A DNA stretch of 64,000 nucleotides from Variovorax paradoxus NBRC 15149 (GCF_001591365.1 NZ_BCUT01000002.1:1-64000), one strand, 5' to 3'. Positions 50,159-59,095 are shown, numbered from the stretch's first letter. A program made the numbers and translations. Notes: generated from the sequence alone by a model not told the origin.

Positions 50159-51421
50159 ATGAGCGACACCATCGACATCCCGGCCGGCGACGGCACCCAG
50201 ACCTTTCGCGGCTACCTGGCCCTGCCGGCCTCGGGGCACGGCCCCGGCATCGTGCTGTGCCAGGAGATCTTCGGCATCAACGACTACGTGCGCGAAGTGG
50301 CCGACCTCTACGCCGAAGAAGGCTACGTGGTGCTAGCGCCCGACCTGTTCTGGCGCATGGAGCCCGGCGTCGAGCTGGGCTACTCGCCCGAAGACTGGCA
50401 GCGCGCCTTCGGCTTCTTCCAGAAGTTCGACATCGAAGCCGGCGTGGCCGACGTCACGGCCAGCGTGAAGGCGCTGCGTGCGCACCCGGCCTGCACCGGC
50501 AAGGTCGGCGCGCTGGGCTTCTGCCTCGGCGGCAAGCTGGCCTACCTGGCCGCCGCGCACTCGGGCGTGGACGCGGCCGTGGGCTACTACGGCGTGGGCA
50601 TCGAGGGTGCGCTCGACCTGGTGCCGCAAATCAAATGCCCCATCGCCCTGCATTTCGCCGAGCTCGACCAGTTCTGCCCGCCCGAGGCCCGTGCCCAGGT
50701 GCTCGAGGCCTTCGCCGGCAAGCCCGATGCGCACATGTATGTCTATCCGGGCGTCGACCATGCGTTCGCGCGCACCGGCGGCGAGCATTTCGACAAGCCT
50801 TCCACGCTCATGGCGCACCAGCGCTCGATGGCGCTGTTCAAGGAAGCGATCGGCCCGGTGTACGACCTCTCGGCGCTGTGGGACAAGCACTGCGAGTACG
50901 AGTTCGCCACGCGCGACGTGGTCGCCACCATGGCCACGATGGTGGGCGAGCCCTATGTGAACCACATCCCGACCATGACCGGCGGCGTGGGCGCCAGGGA
51001 GCTGTCGCGCTTCTACAAGCACCACTTCATTCCGACGACGCCGCCCGACACGCGGCTCACGCCCATCTCGCGCACGGTGGGTGCGACGCAGATCGTGGAC
51101 GAGATGCTGTTCAGCTTCACCCACACGGTCGAGATCGACTGGCTGCTGCCGGGCATCGCGCCCACCGGCAAGCCGGTGGAGATTCCGCTCGTGGCCATCG
51201 TGAAGTTCCGCGGCGACAAGCTCTACCACGAGCACATCTACTGGGACCAGGCCAGCGTGCTGGTGCAGATCGGCCTGCTCGATCCGAAGGGCCTGCCCGT
51301 GGCCGGCGCCGGGACGGCGCGCAAGCTGGTCGACGAAACGCAGCCGTCGAACACGCTGATGCCGCGCTGGGAAAAATCGGCCGCGCTCACCATCACCGAT
51401 CCGGCGCTGCCCTTGGGATGA
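50159..51421 (+). CDS. Dienelactone hydrolase fused to NTF2/SnoaL-like domain
   Basis: The 420-residue protein has two domains. Residues 1-235 form a dienelactone hydrolase: QEIFG with Glu36, GFCLGGK with nucleophile Cys122, Asp170 and GVDHAF with His201. Residues about 240-410 look like an NTF2/SnoaL domain: an N-terminal helical segment, YEFATRDVVATMATM, HTVEIDWLLPG and IPLVAIVKFRGDKLYHEHIYWDQ. The role may be hydrolysis of a lactone or enol ester, with the second domain binding or isomerising the product. It is the first gene of the operon. ATG 50159 follows CGAGAGA; its stop overlaps the reductase ATG. Confidence 0.87.
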   Translation: MSDTIDIPAGDGTQTFRGYLALPASGHGPGIVLCQEIFGINDYVREVADLYAEEGYVVLAPDLFWRMEPGVELGYSPEDWQRAFGFFQKFDIEAGVADVTASVKALRAHPACTGKVGALGFCLGGKLAYLAAAHSGVDAAVGYYGVGIEGALDLVPQIKCPIALHFAELDQFCPPEARAQVLEAFAGKPDAHMYVYPGVDHAFARTGGEHFDKPSTLMAHQRSMALFKEAIGPVYDLSALWDKHCEYEFATRDVVATMATMVGEPYVNHIPTMTGGVGARELSRFYKHHFIPTTPPDTRLTPISRTVGATQIVDEMLFSFTHTVEIDWLLPGIAPTGKPVEIPLVAIVKFRGDKLYHEHIYWDQASVLVQIGLLDPKGLPVAGAGTARKLVDETQPSNTLMPRWEKSAALTITDPALPLG

Positions 51422-52383
51422 GCGGCGCCTCCGACATGCTGGCGCTGGTCGTCGAATCGGTCAGGCCGCTCACGCCGGGCATCAAGGCCTTCGTGCTGCG
51501 CTCGGCGAACGGCGAGCCCTTGCCGCCGTTCGCGCCGGGCGCGCACCTGGGTGTGCAGGTGGTGCAGGCCAACGGCCGCGCGGGGCAGCGCGCCTACTCG
51601 CTCGCCCGGCCGCACGACGGCTCGGACCGCTGCGAGATCGCGGTGCTGTGCGAGCCACAAGGCGAGGGCGGTTCGGCCTGGATGCATGCGCTGCAACCCG
51701 GCGCATCGCTGGCCGCGCATGCGCCGCGCAACGACTTCGCGCTGCACGCCGGCAGCGCGCCGCCGCTGCTGATTGCGGGCGGCATCGGCATCACGCCGCT
51801 GCTGTGCATGGCGCGCTCGCTGGCGGCCGAGGCACAGCCCTTCGAATTCGTCTATGCCACGCGCAGCGCAGAAGCCACGGCTTACCTCGGCGAAGTGCGC
51901 GCGCTGGGCGGCAACGTGGTGCACGACGGCGGCGACCCGGCGCGCGGCCTCGACCTGCGCGCGCTGCTGGCCGCGCCCACGCCCGGCCGCCACCTGCATG
52001 TGTGCGGCCCGCGGGGCATGGTGCAGGCCGTGGTCGACACCGCCCGCGCGCTGGGCTGGCCCGGCGACCACGTGCACTTCGAGCTCTTCGCCGGTGCCAT
52101 CGCGCAGGCGGGCGATGCGGCCTTCGAGGTGCGCACGCTGCGCTCGGGCAAGACGCTGAGCGTGCCGCCCGGCCAGAGCCTGCTCGACGTGCTCATCGCC
52201 GCGGGCCTGGACCCGCTGTACGACTGCCGCCAGGGCGACTGCGGCGTGTGCGTGGTGGACGTGGTCGAGGGCGTGCCCGACCACCGCGACCACAACCTCA
52301 GTCCGCGCGAGAAGGCGGACGGCAAGACCCTGTGCACCTGCGTGTCGCGCGCGAAGACGCCGCACCTGGTGCTCGACATCTGA
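51418..52383 (+). CDS. Oxygenase reductase, phthalate-dioxygenase-reductase type
   Basis: The 321-residue protein has a flavin domain (RAYSLARPHDG), an NAD-binding domain (LLIAGGIGITPLLCM, HVCGPRGMV) and a C-terminal plant-type [2Fe-2S] domain with Cys270, Cys275, Cys278 and Cys306 or Cys308. It passes electrons from NADH to the Rieske oxygenase encoded next, without a separate ferredoxin. Its ATG overlaps the DLH-fusion stop by four bases. Confidence 0.93.
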   Translation: MSGASDMLALVVESVRPLTPGIKAFVLRSANGEPLPPFAPGAHLGVQVVQANGRAGQRAYSLARPHDGSDRCEIAVLCEPQGEGGSAWMHALQPGASLAAHAPRNDFALHAGSAPPLLIAGGIGITPLLCMARSLAAEAQPFEFVYATRSAEATAYLGEVRALGGNVVHDGGDPARGLDLRALLAAPTPGRHLHVCGPRGMVQAVVDTARALGWPGDHVHFELFAGAIAQAGDAAFEVRTLRSGKTLSVPPGQSLLDVLIAAGLDPLYDCRQGDCGVCVVDVVEGVPDHRDHNLSPREKADGKTLCTCVSRAKTPHLVLDI

Positions 52384-52399
52384 CCAGGAGACCCACCCC

Positions 52400-53716
52400 A
52401 TGACCATCGACCTGCAAGGGCTCGTGCAGCCCGACCGCGTGCACAAGCGCGTCTACACCGACCCCGCCATCTTCGAGCTGGAGATGGACCGCGTGTTCGG
52501 CCAGGCCTGGATCTACATCGGCCACGAAAGCCAGGTGCCCAAGCCCGGCGACTACTTCACGACCCGCCTGGGCCGCGAGCCCGTGGTGATGGTGCGGCAC
52601 ACCGACGGCCAGGTGCACGTGATGTTCAACCGCTGCCCGCACAAGGGCGCCAAGATCGTGCCCGACGGCAGCGGCAGTGCCGGCAAGTTTTTGCGCTGCC
52701 TGTACCACGGCTGGACCTTCAAGTGCGACGGCAGCCTGCTGTCGGTGCCGCTGCGCAGTGGCTACGAATGCACCGCGCTCGACCTGAAAGACCCGCAGTA
52801 CGGCGTGCGCAAGGTGGCGCGCGTGGCCACGCACCGCGGCTTCGTTTTCGCCAGCCTGTCGGCAGACGGGCCGGAGCTGAAGGAATTCCTGGGCGGCGTG
52901 GCCACGTCGCTCGACAACTTCTGCGACCGCGCGCCCGAGGGCGAAGTGGAGGTGGCGGGCGGCGTGCAGCGCGTGATCCAGCGCAACAACTGGAAGATCT
53001 TCTTCGAGAACCTGCACGACACCATCCACGCCGTGGCTACGCACGAATCGTCGTGGCGCGCGGCCAAGGAAGAGCACGAAGCCATGCCGGCGGGCACGCC
53101 CAAGCCCTTCGAGGTGGTGATCGTCGACGGCAACGGCGAACCGCTGGAATTCTGGGAGAAGCTCGAGCTCAAAGGCTACGACCACGGCCACGGCTTCATG
53201 GAAGGCATCTTCGTGCCGCCGACCGACCCGGTGAGCCTGGCCTATGTGGCGTCGCTCGAGGCGGCGAAGGGTGCCGAGCGCGCGGGCGAGATCCTGCGCG
53301 TGAACCGGCACAACACCATCGTGTACCCGAGCTGTTCGCCGCACACCTCGTTCCAGCAGATCCGCGTGATCCGGCCGCTGTCGGTGGACCGCACGCTGGT
53401 CGAGATCTTCAGCTTCCGGCTGAAGGGTGCGCCGGAGGCCACCTTCCAGCGCACGCTCAAATACACCAACATCGTCAACTCGCCTTCGTCGAACGTGATG
53501 CCCGACGACCTGGAGGCCTACAACCGCGTGCAAGAAGGCCTGGGCTCCAATGGCGGCGACTGGGTCAGCATGCACCGCGCCGCGGGGCGCGACCAGCCGC
53601 TGCCGGGCGGGCGCGCCTCCAACGGCAACAGCGAGATGCCATCGCGCAACATGTTCGCGGCCTGGGCTGGCTACATGGGCGTCAAGACGAACGAACACGC
53701 CGGGAGCGCCGAATGA
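52400..53716 (+). CDS. Rieske non-heme iron dioxygenase alpha subunit
   Basis: The 438-residue protein has Rieske ligands Cys79/His81 and Cys100/His103 and the mononuclear iron triad in ENLHDTIHAVATH (Asp207, His210, His215). Its length and paired beta subunit suit a two-component aromatic dioxygenase of the benzoate/PDR-reductase type. The segment FRLKGAPEATFQRTLKYTNIVNSPSS and a long C-terminus are distinct from NagG at 17.3 kb. The substrate is not evident; a carboxylated aromatic is likely. A GGAGA precedes the ATG; the beta gene overlaps its end. Confidence 0.9.
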   Translation: MTIDLQGLVQPDRVHKRVYTDPAIFELEMDRVFGQAWIYIGHESQVPKPGDYFTTRLGREPVVMVRHTDGQVHVMFNRCPHKGAKIVPDGSGSAGKFLRCLYHGWTFKCDGSLLSVPLRSGYECTALDLKDPQYGVRKVARVATHRGFVFASLSADGPELKEFLGGVATSLDNFCDRAPEGEVEVAGGVQRVIQRNNWKIFFENLHDTIHAVATHESSWRAAKEEHEAMPAGTPKPFEVVIVDGNGEPLEFWEKLELKGYDHGHGFMEGIFVPPTDPVSLAYVASLEAAKGAERAGEILRVNRHNTIVYPSCSPHTSFQQIRVIRPLSVDRTLVEIFSFRLKGAPEATFQRTLKYTNIVNSPSSNVMPDDLEAYNRVQEGLGSNGGDWVSMHRAAGRDQPLPGGRASNGNSEMPSRNMFAAWAGYMGVKTNEHAGSAE

Positions 53717-54198
53717 ACTTCCGCGACTGGAACGAACAGCAGGACCTCACGCAGTTCCTGCATCACGAGGCGCGCCTGCTCGACGAGCACCGCTGGGACG
53801 AATGGCAGAAGCTCTTCACGCCCGACGGGCTGTACTGGGTGCCGCTGGTGCACGGCCAGGCCGACCATCTCAACCACGCCTCGCTGTTCTGCGAGGATGC
53901 CTTGCTGCGCTCGATGCGCGCGCGGCGGCTCGAGCAGGCCCGCGCCTATTCGCAGCAGCCGCCCACGCGCACCGTGCACGTGCTGGGCAACATCGCGCTC
54001 GAATCGCGCGACGACGCGGGCTGCACCGTGCGCTCGACCTTCCTGCTGCTGGAGTGGCGCAAGACCGAACAGCGCAGCTTCGGCGGCAGCGTGTTGCACA
54101 CCCTGCGCCGCGCCGAGGACGGCTGGCGCATCCAGACCAAGCGCATCGACCTCGTCAACTGCGACGCGCCGCACGAAGCCTTGCAGGTGTTCATGTGA
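53713..54198 (+). CDS. Aromatic dioxygenase beta subunit
   Basis: The 161-residue protein is an NTF2-fold ring-hydroxylase small subunit. It begins with FLHHEARLLDEHRWDEWQKLFTPDGLYWVPL and has STFLLLEWRKTEQRSFGGSVLHTLRR, typical beta-subunit strands. It pairs with the alpha subunit encoded immediately upstream, with a four-base start/stop overlap. Confidence 0.92.
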   Translation: MNFRDWNEQQDLTQFLHHEARLLDEHRWDEWQKLFTPDGLYWVPLVHGQADHLNHASLFCEDALLRSMRARRLEQARAYSQQPPTRTVHVLGNIALESRDDAGCTVRSTFLLLEWRKTEQRSFGGSVLHTLRRAEDGWRIQTKRIDLVNCDAPHEALQVFM

Positions 54199-54794
54199 AG
54201 GCCGCGCTGCTGGCCATGCACTACCAGAACGACGTGCTGCACGTCGACGGCAAGGTGCGCGTGGGCGTGGCCGCCGACGACCCCGCACGCCCGCGCCTCA
54301 TCGCCTCGGCCGCACGGCTGATCGCCGCTGCGCGCGCGAACGGCGTGCCGGTGATCTTCGTGCGCATCGCCTTCGCGCCCGACTACTCGGATTGCCTGCG
54401 CAACTGCACGCTGTTCCGGCGCGTGGCCGAGAGCGGCGCGGTGCAGGAAGGCAGCTGGGGTGCCGGGTTCTACGGCGAGCTCGCGCCGCTGCCGGGCGAA
54501 GCCGTCGTCACCCACAAGCGCAACAACCCCTTCTGGGCCAGCGGGCTCGAGGAGGCGGTGCGCGCCACCGGTGCCAGCCGCCTGTACCTGGCCGGCATCG
54601 CCACCAACCACGTGGTCGAGCACGGCGCGCGCCACGCAAGCGACCTGGGCTACGACGTGGCAGTGGTCGCCGACGCCTGCAGCACCGCGCAGGCGCACCT
54701 GCAGGCCGCCAGCCTCGAAACCCTGTCGATGCTCGCGGACGTGGTCCGCGTGGACGATGCCGTGGCACAGATGGAGAGGGGAGGCCGGCCATGA
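54195..54794 (+). CDS. Isochorismatase-fold protein with an altered active site
   Basis: The 199-residue protein aligns with cysteine-hydrolase/isochorismatase proteins: LLAMHYQNDV, VIFVRIAF, VVTHKRNNPFWASGLEEAV and YLAGIATNHVVEHGARHASDLGYDV. The usual D-K-C triad is changed. The Asp before QND is His9, Lys108 is kept and the Cys is Val140. His139, His143 and His147 line one face of the following helix. Translation starts at GTG 54195 with a four-base overlap with the beta-subunit stop. A standard amidase mechanism seems impossible; a metal-dependent or binding role is inferred. Confidence 0.82.
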   Translation: MKAALLAMHYQNDVLHVDGKVRVGVAADDPARPRLIASAARLIAAARANGVPVIFVRIAFAPDYSDCLRNCTLFRRVAESGAVQEGSWGAGFYGELAPLPGEAVVTHKRNNPFWASGLEEAVRATGASRLYLAGIATNHVVEHGARHASDLGYDVAVVADACSTAQAHLQAASLETLSMLADVVRVDDAVAQMERGGRP

Positions 54795-55579
54795 CCCCGC
54801 TGCAAGGCAAGGTCGCCGTCGTGACCGGCGCCGCCGCGCTGCTGGGCAGCGCCATCGCGCGGGCCTTCGTGCAGGCCGGCGCGCGCGTGGTGGCGGTCGA
54901 CATCGACGCGGTGCGCGGCGAGGCGCTGGCGGCCGGGTTGGGCGAGGGTTGCCGCTTCGTCGCCTGCGACATCGCCTCGGACAATGCGCTCGATGCGCTG
55001 GTGGCCGGCGTGCTGCGCACCGAAGGCCGCATCGACTGCCTCGTCAACAACGCAGTGGTCTACGGCGACGCGGGGCTCGGCGCCGCGCGCGCCGACTGGC
55101 TGAGCGCGCTGAACGTCAACCTGGTCTCGGGCGCGATGCTGGTGCAGAAGAGCGCCGACGCGCTGGCCGCGCAGGGCGGCGCCATCGTGAACATGGGCAG
55201 CGTCGGCGGCAAGTTCGGCGCGGCGGGCCGCGCGCTGTACCCCGCGGCCAAGGCCGCCATCCTGCAACTCACGCGCAACCAGGCCGCCACGCTGGCGCCG
55301 CGGGGCGTGCGGGTGAACTCGGTGTCGCCGGGCTGGACCTGGTCGGACGCGCTGTCGCGCATGGCGGACGGCGACCGTGCAAGGGCCGACCGCGTCGGCG
55401 CGCCGATGCACCCGCTGGGCCGCGTGGGCGACGGCGACGACGTGGCGCAGGTGGTGCTGTTCCTGTGCTCGGACGCGGCGCGCTTCGTCACCGGCGCCGA
55501 CATTCCGGTGGACGGCGGCTTTTCGATGCTCGGCCCGGACCAGGGTCGATCTGCGCGCGATTGGTTCGGCGCTGCGTAG
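54791..55579 (+). CDS. SDR-family dehydrogenase, probable cis-dihydrodiol dehydrogenase
   Basis: This 262-residue protein is a classical SDR with VVTGAAALLGSAIA, VNNAVVYG (in place of NNAG), catalytic Ser137, Tyr150 and Lys154, and the C-terminal DIPVDGGFSML. After a dioxygenase it would oxidise a cis-dihydrodiol and restore aromaticity. Its ATG overlaps the preceding stop by four bases, so the whole six-gene operon is tightly coupled. Confidence 0.88.
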   Translation: MTPLQGKVAVVTGAAALLGSAIARAFVQAGARVVAVDIDAVRGEALAAGLGEGCRFVACDIASDNALDALVAGVLRTEGRIDCLVNNAVVYGDAGLGAARADWLSALNVNLVSGAMLVQKSADALAAQGGAIVNMGSVGGKFGAAGRALYPAAKAAILQLTRNQAATLAPRGVRVNSVSPGWTWSDALSRMADGDRARADRVGAPMHPLGRVGDGDDVAQVVLFLCSDAARFVTGADIPVDGGFSMLGPDQGRSARDWFGAA

Positions 55580-55599
55580 CGCCCGCGGCGTCCTCTGCC

Positions 55600-56574
55600 T
55601 CAATCCGCGGTGATGTTGCCTTTCTTCACCACCTCCGCCCAGCGCTGCGCGTCCTTGGCAACCAGCGCCCCGAAGGCAGCCGGCGTGGAGACCGCCGGCA
55701 CCATGCCCTGCGATTCGAAGGACTTCGCGACATCGGGCTGCCTGAGGACCTTGCCGATCTCCAGATTCAGGCGCTCCACCACGTCCGCGGGTGTTCCCTT
55801 CGGTGCCAGCACCCCGTACCACATGTCGATGTTGTCCGGGGTGACGCCGGCCTCCGCGAGCGTCGGTACATCGGGAAGCTGCGGCAGCCGCTTGGCGCTG
55901 CCGGTTGCAATGGCCTTCAGCTTGCCGGCCTGGATGTGCTGCAGCGCGACGTGCACCGGCAGGAACATGTAGTCGATCCGCCCGCCGAGCAGGTCGGTGA
56001 CGGCCCCTGCCGTCCCTTTGTAGGGGACATGCAGCATCTCGGCACCGCTGCGCTGGAGAAACAGCGCCATCGACAGGTGATGGGGCGTGCCGACGCCTGG
56101 CGTGGCGTAGGTCAGCTGCCCGGGCTTCGCCTTCGCGGCGTTCACGACTTCGCTCACGGTCGCGGTTTTCTGCACGTTCGGGTTGGCCACCAGGAGCAGG
56201 GTTCCCCAGGAGGTCTGGGCAACGGGAGTGAAGTCGCCGACGGGGTCATACGACAAGGCCTTGTACAGGCTCTTGTTCATGACAAGGGTGTTGACCTGCA
56301 CCAGCAGCGTGTGGCCATCGGGCTTGGCCCGTGCCACCCGTTCGCTCCCGATGTTGCCGCTGGCGCCCGCCACGTTCTCCACGATCACGGGCTGTCCGAG
56401 CGCGCTTGGCAGGTGCGCCGAGAGCTGGCGCGCGATCAGGTCGATGCCCGTGCCGGGGGTGTAGGGCACGACGAGCGTGACCGGCTGTGTCGGCTGCCAT
56501 GCGGCCGACGCTGCCGACGCGGCGATGCACAGCGCTGTTGCGGACAGCAGTGGCTTGATCCATCTGGCGAACAT
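55600..56574 (-). CDS. Bug-family tripartite tricarboxylate transporter receptor
   Basis: The 324-residue protein has a signal peptide ending near ASAASAAWQP. Bug landmarks include VTLVVPYTPGTGIDLIARQL, VIVENVAGASGNIG, VPYKGTAGAVTDLLGG and PDVPTLAEAGV. It is a periplasmic carboxylate receptor. It follows a flavin monooxygenase gene on the same strand by 45 bases and is convergent with the dioxygenase operon. Together with the monooxygenase it may serve uptake and hydroxylation of one aromatic acid. Confidence 0.92.
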   Translation of the reverse strand: MFARWIKPLLSATALCIAASAASAAWQPTQPVTLVVPYTPGTGIDLIARQLSAHLPSALGQPVIVENVAGASGNIGSERVARAKPDGHTLLVQVNTLVMNKSLYKALSYDPVGDFTPVAQTSWGTLLLVANPNVQKTATVSEVVNAAKAKPGQLTYATPGVGTPHHLSMALFLQRSGAEMLHVPYKGTAGAVTDLLGGRIDYMFLPVHVALQHIQAGKLKAIATGSAKRLPQLPDVPTLAEAGVTPDNIDMWYGVLAPKGTPADVVERLNLEIGKVLRQPDVAKSFESQGMVPAVSTPAAFGALVAKDAQRWAEVVKKGNITAD

Positions 56575-56619
56575 GGGAGGTCTCCTTCAATAGTTTTCGG
56601 GGTTGCTTCTGGATCGGGT

Positions 56620-57882
56620 TCAGACGAAGGAAGGGCGATTCTTGAGCTGTGCAGGGTCGTAGCCGGCCACGCGCTTGTAGGCATCGGAAATCGCCTGGAG
56701 TTCGGCCCGGGGCACCACGTCGTCGATCCGGGCGAACGGCTTGCCGCCGGAGCGTTCGTAGACCTCGCGCAGGATCGCATCGGGCGGCGTGCGCCGGTTC
56801 GTGAGCACGACATTGGCCGTGGCCGGAACCCGTTCCTGATCGTAGCTTTCCAGGGCCGCGGGGCCCACGCCTTCCTTCTTCAGGCGGCCGGCGAGGCAGC
56901 GCGCGTCGAGGATGGCCTGGCCGGCACCGTTCGAGCCGCGCGGCACCATCGGGTGCGCGGCATCGCCAAGCAGCGTGATGCGGCCATGCGTCCAGCGCGG
57001 CAAAGGGTCCTGGTCGACCATCGGGTATTCAAGGATCGAATCGGCGCCGCGTATCAGCGCCGGCACGTCCAGCCAGTCGAAGTGCCAGTTCTCGAACGCG
57101 GGGAGGAAATCCTCCAGGCGGCCTTCGCGGCTCCAGTCGCGCACGGCCGGCTGCTCGGCTTCGATCTCGGCGACCCAGTTCACGAGCTGGTTGTCATCGG
57201 CGTCGATGGCGTCGCGGATCGGGTAGATCACCATCTTGCCCACGGCAAGCCAGCCTGCCCGGATCATGCTTGCGCCCGACAGGATCGGCTTCCAGCGCGT
57301 GGTGCCGCGCCACATGTTGACGCCCGAATAGCGTGGAGCGCCTTCGTCCGGATAGAACTTCTTGCGCAGCACCGAATGGATGCCGTCGCAGCCGATCGCG
57401 ACCGCGCCGCGTACGCTGGCAACGGCCTCGCCCGAGGCATCCGCGAAATGGGCGGTGACACCCGCCTCGTCCTGGTCGACATCGACGCACCGGTGGCCGC
57501 ACAGCACGCTGCCATCGCCCAGCCGCTCGCGCACCGCGGCCAGCAGCACGGCCTGCAGGTCGCCACGGTGGATCGAGAACTGGGGCCAGTCGTAGCCGGC
57601 CGCGGTGCCGGCCGGCTCCGTGAAGACCAGCTGGCCGTGCTCGGTGAAGAAGACGGCCTCCTTGGTGCGCACTGCCATCGCATCCAGCGCGGGCAGCAGG
57701 CCCAGTTCGCCGAGCTCGCGCACCGCGTGCGGCAGCAGGTTGATGCCCACGCCCATCGGCTTGAGCTCGGGGACCGCTTCGTACACACGGCAGGGAATCC
57801 CGGCCTGGTGCAGGCTCAGGGCCAGGGTGAGGCCGCCGATGCCGGCGCCCAGGATGATGACGTCTTGGTGGGTGCTGCTCAT
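56620..57882 (-). CDS. FAD-dependent aromatic monooxygenase (salicylate-hydroxylase-like)
   Basis: The 420-residue protein is a class A flavoprotein monooxygenase. It has the GxGxxG motif IILGAGIGGLTLAL (12-17), the GCDGIHSVLRKKF motif that contacts FAD and NADPH, and ITLLGDAAHPMVPRGSNGAGQAILDA. The enzyme hydroxylates an aromatic ring using NAD(P)H and O2; the substrate is not deducible, but members of this branch act on hydroxybenzoates or nicotinate derivatives. ATG 57882 was chosen because the Rossmann motif begins eight residues later. Confidence 0.88.
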   Translation of the reverse strand: MSSTHQDVIILGAGIGGLTLALSLHQAGIPCRVYEAVPELKPMGVGINLLPHAVRELGELGLLPALDAMAVRTKEAVFFTEHGQLVFTEPAGTAAGYDWPQFSIHRGDLQAVLLAAVRERLGDGSVLCGHRCVDVDQDEAGVTAHFADASGEAVASVRGAVAIGCDGIHSVLRKKFYPDEGAPRYSGVNMWRGTTRWKPILSGASMIRAGWLAVGKMVIYPIRDAIDADDNQLVNWVAEIEAEQPAVRDWSREGRLEDFLPAFENWHFDWLDVPALIRGADSILEYPMVDQDPLPRWTHGRITLLGDAAHPMVPRGSNGAGQAILDARCLAGRLKKEGVGPAALESYDQERVPATANVVLTNRRTPPDAILREVYERSGGKPFARIDDVVPRAELQAISDAYKRVAGYDPAQLKNRPSFV

Positions 57883-57999
57883 GTTCGATTCTCTTGAAGT
57901 GCCCGCGGCGTGGCGCCCGCGGATGCCGAGTCCGTGATTAGGCGCAATCTGCAAAAATATTGGAAATTTAGATCTGACATGCATTCATAAGGACTTGAT
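57883..57999. promoter_or_regulatory. Divergent promoter region, monooxygenase / LysR
   Basis: This 117-base region is AT-rich near the LysR start, with an A-rich stretch and AAATTTAGATCT around 57963-57974. A repeated CCCGCGG occurs at about 57902 and 57914. The promoter and LysR site are expected here; I cannot assign the exact box. Confidence 0.4.
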
Positions 58000-58899
58000 A
58001 TGAACCTGACGACGCGGCAGATGCGGGCATTCCGGCAGGTGGCTCGCACCGGCAGCTTCACCCGCGCGGCGGAGCTGACGCACATGACCCAGGCCGGGCT
58101 GAGCATCCTCATCCGCGAGGTGGAGCGGCAGCTCGGTGCCCGGCTGTTCGACCGCACGACGCGCGCGGTCCAGCTGACGGCGGCCGGGCGGCGGCTGGCC
58201 CCGGTGGTCGAACGCGTGCTCGCGGAGCTCGACAGCGTGACCCAGGAGATCGGCATCCTGGGCGATGCGGCGCGCCAGAACCTGCGTATTGCCGCCACGC
58301 CGCTGGTTTCATCCCAGCTGCTGCCGCAATTGCTGGCGATGTTCAGGCAGGCGCAGCCCCACGTTCAGGTGCACTTGCTCGATGCCGCGCTGGAGGACGT
58401 GGAAAGGGCGGTGCTGGCGGACGAGGCCGACCTGGGGCTCGGCTTCTTCTTCAAGGCCGCGCCGGGGCTGGTGCGCACCGAAGTCGCCAGCTTTCAGCTC
58501 ATGCGGGTGACCGCCGCCGAAGGTACGCGAAGGGCCGTGGGACGGGTGCCGTGGTCGGCCTTGAAGTCGGCGCAGCTGATCGGCTTGCCCGCCGGCAATC
58601 CCATCCAGAAGGTCATCGACGCGCAGCTCGGCAAGCTGAACATCGTGAACCCGGAAGGCCAGTCGGTGAGCTTCTTCGGCACCTTGATTTCGATGGTGGA
58701 AGCAGGCTTCGGCACGGCCGTGATGCCCACGTTCGCCATGGCTGCATGCAAGCGCCATCAGGTCAACGCAGACCTGCTGAGCTCACCCAAGGTCGAGCTC
58801 GCGTTCTACAGCATCACGAAGCGGGGCACGAAGGATTCGGAGGCGATTGGCGCCTTCGTCGAATTGCTCAAGCTTCGGCTGCCTTTCATGTCGCGATGA
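58000..58899 (+). CDS. LysR-family transcriptional regulator
   Basis: The 299-residue protein begins MNLTTRQMRAFRQVARTGSFTRAAELTHMTQAGLSILIREVERQLG, a LysR DNA-binding domain, followed by an effector domain ending KLRLPFMSR. It is divergent from the flavin monooxygenase and Bug receptor genes and probably controls them. It is the last gene of the GC-rich catabolic block before the mosaic segment. Confidence 0.92.
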   Translation: MNLTTRQMRAFRQVARTGSFTRAAELTHMTQAGLSILIREVERQLGARLFDRTTRAVQLTAAGRRLAPVVERVLAELDSVTQEIGILGDAARQNLRIAATPLVSSQLLPQLLAMFRQAQPHVQVHLLDAALEDVERAVLADEADLGLGFFFKAAPGLVRTEVASFQLMRVTAAEGTRRAVGRVPWSALKSAQLIGLPAGNPIQKVIDAQLGKLNIVNPEGQSVSFFGTLISMVEAGFGTAVMPTFAMAACKRHQVNADLLSSPKVELAFYSITKRGTKDSEAIGAFVELLKLRLPFMSR

Positions 58900-58921
58900 G
58901 ACTTGGGCGGGTGCCAGCGAT

Positions 58922-58953
58922 GCGACATTTCTATTCGGGCCAAACGCGACATT
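58922..58953. repeat. Direct GCGACATT repeats, possible IS end remnant
   Basis: GCGACATT occurs at 58922-58929 and 58946-58953, 24 bases apart. Read on the minus strand, the segment resembles the repeated AATGTCGC ends of some IS21-like elements as I recall them. It marks the left side of an AT-richer stretch (58971-59031). No transposase gene is linked to it. Nothing else is recognised in 58900-59095. Confidence 0.35.
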
Positions 58954-59095
58954 ACAACTTTGCTCCCACAGTTATAGCAAATACAATGTATCTTATGTTA
59001 AATAAATCGGGGCATATACGAGAGCACCTCCCAGACGTTAGCGACGCGCCCGTTGACTTCGAGCCCAGCCCTCACCTTCGCGGACGCATTCGCAG

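Noticed and set aside
54460..57897. 1145-codon plus-strand frame spanning several genes
   Set aside because: It crosses genes on both strands and is made of shadow sequence; SDR, Bug receptor and monooxygenase are clear in other frames.
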